Shown piece after piece: positions 17,115 through 24,907 of a stretch of DNA of 64,000 bases. Made by a program: the position numbers and the translations under genes. Source of the stretch: SAR324 cluster bacterium (lineage in GTDB: Bacteria > SAR324 > XYD2-FULL-50-16). The stretch is taken from contig JANQGX010000090.1 in the NCBI GenBank assembly GCA_028282885.1, positions 79,882 to 143,881 of the forward strand, in the 5' to 3' direction. The notes beneath the pieces are model-generated. The model did no database searches. It saw only the letters and a program-made list of their open reading frames with translations, and was not told where the DNA came from. Positions within the stretch are counted from its first letter, which is position 1. Each line of letters starts with the position of its first letter.

Positions 17115-18146
17115 TCACTCCAAACGAATCCTGGGATCGATCACCGCATATAAAATATCGATGATGAGATTTGTGGTTAGATAGACAATGGCCAGAAATA
17201 CACACATCCCCATAACCGGTGCCATTTCCAAAGCAATAGCCGAAGCGGCGGTCCATTGTCCGATTCCCGGTCGATTGAAAATGATTTCCACAGCGATGCT
17301 TCCCTGCAACGATAAGGCAACCAACCATCCAGCAACCGTAACTGCGGGTATCAGGGCGTTTTTCTTGACATGAAGAAGATTGACAGTCCTTTCACTGGCA
17401 CCCTTGGCGCGGGCGGTGAGGACAAATTCCTTGGACATCTCCTCAATCATGCTGGATCGCATCACCCTCACCAGCACTGCCACAACAACGACGACCTGGG
17501 TCATTACGGGCAGAACCAGATGCCTCAAAGCGTTCAGGGTGATGTCCCAACGATTGTTGAGAATGCCGTCCACCGTATACATCCCTGTATAAGCGGTGAA
17601 ACGATCCGGGTGTTGAATAATCTCCCGAATAAATTTATCGTCAAGCACTCCGGGCGGGAACCATTGGGTCAGTCCGTAAAATACCATCAAAAGGATCAAT
17701 CCGAAGAGGAAAGTCGGCAAGGACCAGCCGATCACCGAAGTGATACGCGTGACATGATCGATGAAAGTGTTTTTATGGATACCGGCCCGGGTACCCAGCC
17801 ATATTCCTAAAATGATGGTCAGGGGAGCGGCAAAGAGATTCAACTCAATGGTAATGGGCAGATAAGTCAGCAAAGCGTCCCAGACAGGCATGGCTCCATA
17901 TCTCGACCAGCCGAAATTTCCCTTGGAGATCTCCTTGATCCAGCGAACGTATTGGATGACAAAGGGATCATCCAGGCCATAGGTTTTAATGATTTCCGGA
18001 ATGGCATTGATCTGCTGCGGAGTGGTGATATAGGCCGCAGCCCGACGTTCGGGGCCGAATGACATCATGATACCGAACACGATCACGGAGATCCCGAACA
18101 GAACAAATATCAGGAAAAACAATCTTCTAAGTATATATGAAGCCAA
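17115..18146 (-). CDS. Second ABC importer permease, DppB/OppB family (TTG start)
   Basis: 343 residues. The start is TTG at 18146 preceded by GAGGT six bases upstream; no ATG fits the conserved N-terminus ASYILRRLFFLIFVLFGISV. Helices and the DppB-type coupling loop (EFVLTARAKGASERTVNLLH) are present, and the protein ends DPRIRLE as the family does. Periplasmic loops are longer than in the first importer's DppB (e.g. the segment WFPPGVLDDKFIREIIQHPD). It follows the binding-protein gene after 170 bp that contains a hairpin. Confidence 0.92.
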   Translation of the reverse strand: MASYILRRLFFLIFVLFGISVIVFGIMMSFGPERRAAAYITTPQQINAIPEIIKTYGLDDPFVIQYVRWIKEISKGNFGWSRYGAMPVWDALLTYLPITIELNLFAAPLTIILGIWLGTRAGIHKNTFIDHVTRITSVIGWSLPTFLFGLILLMVFYGLTQWFPPGVLDDKFIREIIQHPDRFTAYTGMYTVDGILNNRWDITLNALRHLVLPVMTQVVVVVAVLVRVMRSSMIEEMSKEFVLTARAKGASERTVNLLHVKKNALIPAVTVAGWLVALSLQGSIAVEIIFNRPGIGQWTAASAIALEMAPVMGMCVFLAIVYLTTNLIIDILYAVIDPRIRLE

Positions 18147-18255
18147 CGAATACCTCGATTTGATTACCCAGTCTCGGTTTTAATGACAAAGTTCAGAGTT
18201 TTTGAAGTTTTGCTGCGTTCTGAAGAACAACTTGTCCGGCGTACTCGCAGGGTTA

Positions 18256-18285
18256 CGGGGGCAACAGATTTTGCTCGCGCCCCCG
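18256..18285 (-). other. Intercistronic hairpin between binding-protein and permease genes
   Basis: CGGGGGC (18256-18262) pairs perfectly with GCCCCCG (18279-18285). Such GC hairpins after binding-protein genes commonly stabilise or attenuate, so that the binding protein is made in excess. No T-run follows. Confidence 0.45.
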
Positions 18286-18316
18286 ATACTAGCGAAGGTC
18301 TGCCATCGCTTCTCTT

Positions 18317-20053
18317 CTAATCCTTGACAATATCTTTGAAGATAACGACCGAAGGACCATAAAGCGGGTTTTTATAATATCCGGAGATGTTATCCCTGAG
18401 TGCCAGAGCCTCGGTTGCCTGGAAAGCGATCATACCAATATAATCGTTTGCCCAGATGTGCTGCAGACGTTCATAGATCTTGCGTCGCTGTTCAGCAGCG
18501 GCTGTGACAATACCTTCATCAAGCAACCTGTCCACTTCAGGATTCCTGTAATTAAGGAATTGGCCATAGGTTCCGTTGCTGCTCATGAAGGGATGGATGA
18601 CATTATGAGGATCCGGGTAATCCGCTCCCCAACCGATGATAAATACGGCAAATCGACTTTCCCGCAGGGCACCAACATAATCACTCCAAACCATGGGCTG
18701 AAGTTCGATATGGAATTTCGGATTCAGTGACATGATATTTTCCGCAATCTGCAGGGCTGCGGCACGGCGCTCGATCCGTCCTTCGTTGTGGGCAATGGTC
18801 ATTTTAAGACCTTTTTTCCACAACTGGCCGCCATAAGCTCCCTTCAGGTACTTTTCGGTTTTGGCCAGGTCGAACTCCGGAATCGGAACATCGATTCGAT
18901 AGGGCATACCGTAAATATTGGGAGAAGAGGGGCGAACACCCAAGCCATTCATCACACTTTCGATGATCTCCTGGTGATTGTAGGCGTGAGCAAAAGCCTT
19001 TCTGATATTGATATTGGAAAAGAAATCCTCGGGAATCCCTTTTCCGTCAAGCTTTCCACTTCCTACATAGGGATTGGCAGTGGTGTTGACCTTTTGACAG
19101 AACATAACACCGACATAGGACAACTGGTTCAGTTTATCAGCCTTAACACCATTCATCGCCTTAACCTCGTTATACTGAGGTGCGCCGATAAAAGCCCGGT
19201 CAACATCACCGTTCTGCAGCATCAGCTTGCGGGTAGACCATTCCGGGATAATCTTGGTGATGGCATTCTTAATCTGGGGTTTCTTTCCCCAATAATCCTC
19301 AAAACGTTCGTAGATGATCTGATCCGAGCGGATCCATTTCACCAGCCTGTAAGGTCCTGTTCCATTCGTCTTATTCACAAGGGGTTCCTGGCCGGTTACC
19401 GGATCGTTATACTTGGCAGCATTTTTAATGTTGCCATCCCAGGCGCCGTTGGCGATTGCCCATTTCTTGTTGAGAATGGAACCGGAAGAATACCCCAGGA
19501 TTCCCAGTATCGGTGGATAAGGCTTGGGTAATTGAACGATAACTTTGTTACCTTCAGCCCAGATCGCCTTGTCAATCTTGTCGAAGATTCCGGGAACAAT
19601 CTTGCCATCCTTTCGGGTATTGCCGACTCCCGTTACCGCTTCCAGGAGCATCCACATGGGGCCGCCATTGGGATCCATTACCATGGAGCGTTTAAGGGAG
19701 TAGACAACATCTTCCGGGGTCAGGGTCTCACCATTGTGGAATTTCACCCCTTTACGGATCTTGAAGGTATAACGGGTGCCATTTTTGGAAATTCCGCCAT
19801 TGTCCACTGTAGGAACCTCGGTGGCAATCAGACCTTCATACTCATCAGCAGCAGCACCTTTCGGGGTTATCAATGTTTCGTAAATATTGATCAAGGCTCC
19901 CAATGTGGAAGTATCATAGCCCTTTGCCGGATCCAGTGATTCCGGAAGACCGATATCCGCCACGATGAAAGTGTCCTTCGGAGTCGCAAACGCCGATAGC
20001 GATCCGACCACCAGAAAAACAGATAAACAGATACTAAATAAAACCTTTTTCAT
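18317..20053 (-). CDS. Second ABC importer solute-binding protein, family 5
   Basis: 578 residues from ATG 20053, chosen over an upstream TTG at 20077 because GGAGG lies just before it and the signal peptide starts there (MKKVLFSICLSVFLVVGSLS, cleavage near AFA). Family-5 blocks are FKIRKGVKFHNGETLTPEDV and late elements FAVFIIGWGADYPDPHNVIHP and YGQFLNYRNPEVDRLLDEG. It is larger than the first importer's binding protein (514 residues). It is the first gene of the operon and lies about 370 bases downstream of the twin-operator promoter. The solute is unknown; control by a protease-type sensor suggests a cell-wall or extracellular peptide signal (inference). Confidence 0.93.
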   Translation of the reverse strand: MKKVLFSICLSVFLVVGSLSAFATPKDTFIVADIGLPESLDPAKGYDTSTLGALINIYETLITPKGAAADEYEGLIATEVPTVDNGGISKNGTRYTFKIRKGVKFHNGETLTPEDVVYSLKRSMVMDPNGGPMWMLLEAVTGVGNTRKDGKIVPGIFDKIDKAIWAEGNKVIVQLPKPYPPILGILGYSSGSILNKKWAIANGAWDGNIKNAAKYNDPVTGQEPLVNKTNGTGPYRLVKWIRSDQIIYERFEDYWGKKPQIKNAITKIIPEWSTRKLMLQNGDVDRAFIGAPQYNEVKAMNGVKADKLNQLSYVGVMFCQKVNTTANPYVGSGKLDGKGIPEDFFSNINIRKAFAHAYNHQEIIESVMNGLGVRPSSPNIYGMPYRIDVPIPEFDLAKTEKYLKGAYGGQLWKKGLKMTIAHNEGRIERRAAALQIAENIMSLNPKFHIELQPMVWSDYVGALRESRFAVFIIGWGADYPDPHNVIHPFMSSNGTYGQFLNYRNPEVDRLLDEGIVTAAAEQRRKIYERLQHIWANDYIGMIAFQATEALALRDNISGYYKNPLYGPSVVIFKDIVKD

Positions 20054-20420
20054 GACTCCTCCAATTAAAGTGATCAAACGACAAGTCCGTTTAATTCTCG
20101 GATCACGGTCTTCTAAGCTCCTTCAAAAACTGTTGCCAAAACGATCACCAGCAAATCCAACAGAAGCTCACATCGCCTTTTCACCGCAAACGAATCAAAT
20201 CCCGGATTCTGCCTGTTCCTCTCCTTATCCCTCAAGTTTGAACGGCAATCCAACCCTTCCGGTTTCCATATAATCCAACACGACAGGACTAACGCTGATT
20301 CCAAAGGCTAAAAAAGTCTCATTCGATTTGATTCTACAACGGTGACAATCAACTCATCCCCCGCCAAATCCGACCTTCGGACATTTGATTAAGTACAGAT
20401 TCTTCATTGAAGCCTTTTAC

Positions 20421-20468
20421 GACACCTGTCATATATGAATCAATATGACAGGTGTCGTATATAGTCAA
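20421..20468 (-). promoter_or_regulatory. Promoter with twin BlaI-type operators upstream of the second ABC importer operon
   Basis: A 17-bp perfect inverted repeat (20419-20435 against 20442-20458) contains two GACA-NN-TGTC palindromes, GACACCTGTC (20421-20430) and GACAGGTGTC (20447-20456), start to start 26 bp. On the minus strand TTGACT (20468-20463), 17 bp, then TATTGA (20445-20440) gives a promoter with one operator in its spacer, exactly as at 13448-13493. The 5' leader to the binding-protein gene would be about 370 bases; no gene is recognised in it. Confidence 0.7.
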
Positions 20469-20608
20469 GCCTTTTTTGATCATTTTGCTATCTGTTTGTT
20501 TTAAATATATATTACGGCATGTCTGGAGATATTATCATGTATCGGGAGTTGGATTCAGAAGAGTTATGCGGATTTCCATTAATCTCTTACCGAAAAGCTC
20601 GATGGCAA

Positions 20609-20633
20609 CCCGGTTTTCGAAACGGAAACCGGG
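20609..20633 (-). terminator. Hairpin downstream of the transhydroxylase-like operon
   Basis: CCCGGTTT (20609-20616) and AAACCGGG (20626-20633) form a perfect 8-bp stem with a 9-base loop, about 110 bases after the Fe-S subunit stop. There is only a weak T-run on the minus strand, so it is a tentative terminator. Confidence 0.4.
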
Positions 20634-20745
20634 CTCTTCAATTCCGGGTGTATCCCATGGAAACAGTTTTTTTTTGTGGATTTCATCAAAAACAATCAGG
20701 GGCGGGGAGCCATCTTTTCATAATGGCATTTCGAATCCTGTCAGG

Positions 20746-21588
20746 TCAGATCCGGATGGTTGTCAATACTTTGCTTTCTTCAAGAGTCACAAGTACGGAG
20801 TCAAGGATTGCCTCTCGTTCTATGACCTGCACCTGGTATGCACCAATGTTTCGAGGCAGGTTGTCAAACTTAAAATCTCCAAATTCATCGGTTGTTGTGG
20901 TCGCAATCAATTCTTCCTTTCGGTACAGTTTCACCTCGGCATCAGGCACACAATTACTCTCTTCTTCCTTATCTGTAGCAATACTCCCTGCAATAAACAC
21001 TGAATTAAACCGGTAAAGGTTTCTGTAGTAAACGGTTGGTTTTGCCGGATTATTTCCTGATTGCAGTGTTTCCAGGTTTTGTTCGTTTACCAGCAACCCG
21101 AATGCTGCATCTTCAAGATAAATTGTATTCAAAGCTCCGGTGGGGCAAGCTTGAACGCATCTCGGTCTCTTCCAACCTTCATCGATAAGATGCGCGCATA
21201 GGGTACATTTTTGCGGTATCTGTTCAGATTCATTCCAATAAACAGCTTCAAAAGGGCAAGCAGTGACAATTGCTTTTTGCCCCCTGGCTTTTTGAGGATC
21301 AATCATGACGATACCGTCTGTTCTTTTATAAACTGCGCCATTTTGCGAGACCTTGATACAGGGTGCATCATCGCATTGCTGACAAGGCTTTGGCAGATAA
21401 GCGACATCAATCAGAGGAAACCGTCCCCGCTCGGTTCGCTGCAGGTTCATCCAGCGCTGTCCGTGAAGAGGTTGGGATATTGTATAACCGGGCCAATCAT
21501 TATCACAGTGTTCATCTTTGCAGGCCAGAAAGCAGTTGTTGCAATTTTCACATTTTGCAACATCGATGATAAAATGCCATTTTTTCAT
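20746..21588 (-). CDS. Fe-S subunit of a transhydroxylase-like molybdopterin enzyme
   Basis: 280 residues. Residues 1-190 are a DMSO-reductase-family electron-transfer subunit. Cysteine groups are CENCNNCFLAC (13-23), CQQCDDAPC (69-77), CPFEAVYW, CTLCAHL and CVQACP, enough for about three [4Fe-4S] clusters. The C-terminal ~80 residues are a carboxypeptidase-regulatory/Cna-B-like beta sandwich (AEVKLYRKEELIATTTTDEF, GDFKFDNLP). This order, Fe-S domains then a beta sandwich, and segments such as WPGYT, GQRWMN and YYRNLYRF match the small subunit of pyrogallol-phloroglucinol transhydroxylase as I recall it. Its start overlaps the large-subunit stop by 4 bp. The C-terminus lacks a membrane anchor. 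Confidence 0.88.
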   Translation of the reverse strand: MKKWHFIIDVAKCENCNNCFLACKDEHCDNDWPGYTISQPLHGQRWMNLQRTERGRFPLIDVAYLPKPCQQCDDAPCIKVSQNGAVYKRTDGIVMIDPQKARGQKAIVTACPFEAVYWNESEQIPQKCTLCAHLIDEGWKRPRCVQACPTGALNTIYLEDAAFGLLVNEQNLETLQSGNNPAKPTVYYRNLYRFNSVFIAGSIATDKEEESNCVPDAEVKLYRKEELIATTTTDEFGDFKFDNLPRNIGAYQVQVIEREAILDSVLVTLEESKVLTTIRI

Positions 21589-24500
21589 AGGTTAGAATCT
21601 CCATTCCAAAGTTCGATCTGCACCAGGCAGGAATTGGATGCTGTTGAGTGTGATTTTTTTATGATATTTCGACTCGGCGTCAGCAAATTGATACAGCCAC
21701 CTCGATCCGGAGATTTTCCCGGTTCACCGATGGGATCATATTTGGCAGAGCCTTCATAGGAATGTACCGAACCGGGTACGATACGCTCGGTCAGTTGGGC
21801 TGCACAGATCACAGCACCCCGATCATTAAAGACTTTTACCAGATCGTTCTGTTGAATCCCCCTCTCCGCAGCATCCCGCCTATTGATTCGAATAATCCAA
21901 TAGTAGTAGCCATCAATCAGTACCCGGTGATCTTTGACATCATTTACAATCCCGTCCTTGCCATCAAACATGGTATGGAAACTGTACCGGGGATGTGGAG
22001 AGATCAACTGTAGCGGGTATTTCCTCACAAGTGAACTCGTGTGATGTCCTTCCCAGGATGGAACATAGGTAGGAATCAGGGGCCGTTCCGGATCATTCGG
22101 GGCAAATCGTTTCAGGCTTGAAGATTCGAATTCAAGCTTGCCTGTCTGCGTCTGTAATCCCGATCGCCACTTTTCCGTGTAATCCGACGGAAGCGGGGAA
22201 AGTTCTGGGACATCCTTTGGGCGTCCTTCGGCAAACCACCGGTAGGAGACCGGTGCCCGCAGGTCTTCTTCGGGAGCCGGTACCACGTAGTAGCCTTTCT
22301 TCAGGAAATTTTTCCAGGAGATAACCTGGGGCAAATCACTGGCGTTAAACAACCTTCGACACCATTCCAGTTCCGTTGTGCTCTCCGAAAAAGCAGCGCC
22401 CAATCCCAACCTTTCAGCAAGCTCCTGAAATATCTGGTAGTCTGATTTGGATTCTCCCAGCGGCTCGATGCATTTATGCTGCATGGTGATCACCCGATGG
22501 TTCCATTGAATGAATTGGTGATGGCTGTATCCACCCGAGTTTGCTGTTTCTCCGATATCCCATCGTTCAAAATTGGTGCAGGCCGGGAAGATGATGTCAG
22601 CAAATTTGGCTTCACCCTCAAACCAGATCGACTGATTGACCACAAACTCAAGATTTTCACTGCGGTAAGCTTTGGCATAGCGATTGGCATCTGACATGGT
22701 ACCGAAATGCGAGCCTCCGTACTTGTAGTATAATTTGGCCGGGGAATGCCCCGGTGCAGGGTAAGTAAATTTCTTGAACTGACCCTCAATACTGCGCGGG
22801 TCGGTCGGGTAGCCTTCACAGGATCCGTCCAGTATGGCCTCCGGGATACGGAGTCTCGGAATCATCTGGCTGACGGTGTTCATGGTCGGGAGCTGCGGCA
22901 TTCGTTGATACATATTAATCCTCAATCCGGTAGTATCAAGATCACCGGACATCCCACCCTCGGCATATCCCGGAAAGAAAAAACTGGTATCCAGGGGAGC
23001 TCCCTGTTGGAGGCCTCCCATATTGATGCCCGGTTTTCCCAGTCCCTGCATGGCCATCAGGCATACCATTGAACGAGCCCATTCTATTCCGGTTGCGCTT
23101 CTGCAGGCGCCTCCGAATCCCACCAGACCGCCCGGTGAGAGATAGGTTTTTTTACTTCCCCAAAGCCTGGCAAGGGCTCTCACATCTTTCGCCGGGACAT
23201 TTGTTTCCACTTCCTGCCACTCCGGGGTTTTGGCAATTCCATCATCATTACCGAGAATATATTTTTTCCAGGATTCAAAACCGGATGTTCGTTTGGCTAT
23301 GTACTCTCTATCGAATGATCCCTCCACAATCCAGACATAGGCAATAGCCAGAGCCATGGCATGGCTTGTACCAGGTCTCGGCGCGAGCCACTTGCCACCA
23401 AGCAGAGCTGCCGTGTGGTTATAAAATGGGTCAATATGGACCATTTTGATTCCCAGCTCTTTTGCCCACTGTCTCCTGACTGTCCCTTCAAATGCACCAT
23501 AAACACCGCTGGTAGATTCCGGATCACTGGACCAAAAGACAATCAGCTCACACTCTTTCAGGCAATCTTCAACGGTACCGTATGTATCGCTGGCTCCATT
23601 CCGCATACTGTTGCCCCAGTGATGCATGGCTCCCCAGTACCATCCTTCCCAACTGTCCGGATTGTGAATTGTCTGGCTGGAGCCAATGGAGTTCATAAAC
23701 CGTGTCCTTGCGCTCAACCAGTATCCGATGTTACCCCAGGTGTGATGGGAACCACTGCCGTTCATGATGGCGCCGGGACCGTATTCCTTTTTCACCCGTT
23801 TAATCTCACTGGCGACAATATCAAGTGCTTCATCCCATTTGATTCTCTCATAACCGGATATCCCACGGTTTTGAGGATTCCGCTCACCTTTGGGATCGAA
23901 GTCAACTCTTTTCATGGGGTAGAGAAGTCTGTCAGGTGAATAAACCAATGATTTCAAACCAAAAACAAAGGGGTTAACCGTCCCCTTCCTCGGTGGTGTG
24001 AATGATCGGCCTCTCGCTTTTATGGTCCAGGGTTGTGCATCCGTTTCATCGAATTCGATGGGAGTGATCCTGATGATTTTGCCGTTTTTAACATATACAA
24101 ACACAGGACCGCCGTTGGTATTACTGGTATGGCGGACTGTACCATCCTTCATGAGAGTGCCGAACCGGTTTTTACCAGGCTTTTTTACCAGCATTTTGAG
24201 TGTCAGCATAAACCAGAGTGACAATTCGTCCGGACCTTCCATATCCACATGAAAATTCTTCATGGCATGAATCTGCCTGAAATAATCGTCCATGCCTGTA
24301 ATCAGCTTCAGGGCTGCCGGCGCATCCCGGAACACTACCCTGACATCAGGCTTCCAGGCGTGATCTTTCAAAGAGGTAATCTTGCCGTTCCTGAAGATGA
24401 AGGTGCGGCCGACACCATGATTACGGATACAGATTCGTGCCGATAAGTTCCGTTCCCGCAATCTGCTGCGGTAGGCAGGATCTATTGCTGCCCTGACCCT

Positions 24501-24596
24501 TAACATAAAAAACAGCCCTGTCAGCATTACTTCAAATATAATCAGGGACAATCGTGGTGATTTGGTGACAACCTGGTCTATAAGCAGGGCAACCAT
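21585..24596 (-). CDS. Transhydroxylase-like molybdopterin oxidoreductase large subunit with N-terminal membrane/SCP2-like extension
   Basis: 1003 residues from ATG 24596, which has AAGGAG 8 bases upstream; an in-frame ATG at 24707 would add 37 residues. Residues ~16-33 are a hydrophobic helix. Residues ~52-135 resemble an SCP2-like lipid-binding fold (RTFIFRNGKI, PDVRVVFRDAPAALKLITG). From ~150 onward the sequence follows the pyrogallol hydroxytransferase large subunit, beginning GGPVFVYVKNGKIIR. Kept are SHHTWGN, which should hold the active-site His, and NPDSWEGW, which should hold the Asp and the molybdenum-ligand Ser. There is no N-terminal [4Fe-4S] cysteine motif, as in that family, and no Tat signal. 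It is probably cytoplasmic and membrane-attached. The substrate may be a polyhydroxylated aromatic (inference). Confidence 0.85.
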   Translation of the reverse strand: MVALLIDQVVTKSPRLSLIIFEVMLTGLFFMLRVRAAIDPAYRSRLRERNLSARICIRNHGVGRTFIFRNGKITSLKDHAWKPDVRVVFRDAPAALKLITGMDDYFRQIHAMKNFHVDMEGPDELSLWFMLTLKMLVKKPGKNRFGTLMKDGTVRHTSNTNGGPVFVYVKNGKIIRITPIEFDETDAQPWTIKARGRSFTPPRKGTVNPFVFGLKSLVYSPDRLLYPMKRVDFDPKGERNPQNRGISGYERIKWDEALDIVASEIKRVKKEYGPGAIMNGSGSHHTWGNIGYWLSARTRFMNSIGSSQTIHNPDSWEGWYWGAMHHWGNSMRNGASDTYGTVEDCLKECELIVFWSSDPESTSGVYGAFEGTVRRQWAKELGIKMVHIDPFYNHTAALLGGKWLAPRPGTSHAMALAIAYVWIVEGSFDREYIAKRTSGFESWKKYILGNDDGIAKTPEWQEVETNVPAKDVRALARLWGSKKTYLSPGGLVGFGGACRSATGIEWARSMVCLMAMQGLGKPGINMGGLQQGAPLDTSFFFPGYAEGGMSGDLDTTGLRINMYQRMPQLPTMNTVSQMIPRLRIPEAILDGSCEGYPTDPRSIEGQFKKFTYPAPGHSPAKLYYKYGGSHFGTMSDANRYAKAYRSENLEFVVNQSIWFEGEAKFADIIFPACTNFERWDIGETANSGGYSHHQFIQWNHRVITMQHKCIEPLGESKSDYQIFQELAERLGLGAAFSESTTELEWCRRLFNASDLPQVISWKNFLKKGYYVVPAPEEDLRAPVSYRWFAEGRPKDVPELSPLPSDYTEKWRSGLQTQTGKLEFESSSLKRFAPNDPERPLIPTYVPSWEGHHTSSLVRKYPLQLISPHPRYSFHTMFDGKDGIVNDVKDHRVLIDGYYYWIIRINRRDAAERGIQQNDLVKVFNDRGAVICAAQLTERIVPGSVHSYEGSAKYDPIGEPGKSPDRGGCINLLTPSRNIIKKSHSTASNSCLVQIELWNGDSNL

Positions 24597-24754
24597 AATA
24601 CTGACTCCTTGCAGTTGAAAAAACGGGATCCGGTTGGCAAATACCCAACTGAACTTAGATGGATTTTTAATGACCCGATGCCTGGATGTTGAGGAAACAT
24701 CAGACATCGGGCCAATGGGGAATGATGCCCTTTACAAGGCATTCACTATTCTAT

Positions 24755-24772
24755 CAGCAAACAGTGTGCCGT
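24755..24772 (-). promoter_or_regulatory. Sigma-54 (-24/-12) promoter for the transhydroxylase-like operon
   Basis: On the minus strand CGGCACACTGTTTGCT carries GG and GC separated by exactly 10 bases, matching the -24 GG and -12 GC elements (consensus TGGCAC-N5-TTGC; one mismatch at the first T). Transcription would start near 24745, upstream of both possible starts of the large subunit. The adjacent sigma-54 activator gene supports the call. Confidence 0.65.
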
Positions 24773-24824
24773 TAGTATTTTGTTTATAATTTCATTTATT
24801 TGTAGAAAGAACTGGACATTAATA

Positions 24825-24859
24825 ACCCAATACGGGTAAATAAGAAACCAATTACGGTT
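24825..24859. promoter_or_regulatory. Paired palindromes, probable enhancer sites for the sigma-54 activator
   Basis: ACCC-N5-GGGT (24825-24837) and AACC-N6-GGTT (24846-24859) share the form AACC...CGG(G/T)T and have centres about 21 bp apart, two helical turns. They lie 55-90 bp upstream of the -24 element, and also just before the activator's own start, so autoregulation is possible. Confidence 0.5.
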
Positions 24860-24907
24860 ATTTTTCCTATCAATTCCCATATTAGGTTTTTTCATAAAAT
24901 ATAAACA

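Noticed and set aside
18788..19531. 247-codon plus-strand frame
   Set aside because: Antisense shadow of the second importer's binding-protein gene, whose codons and family match are clear.
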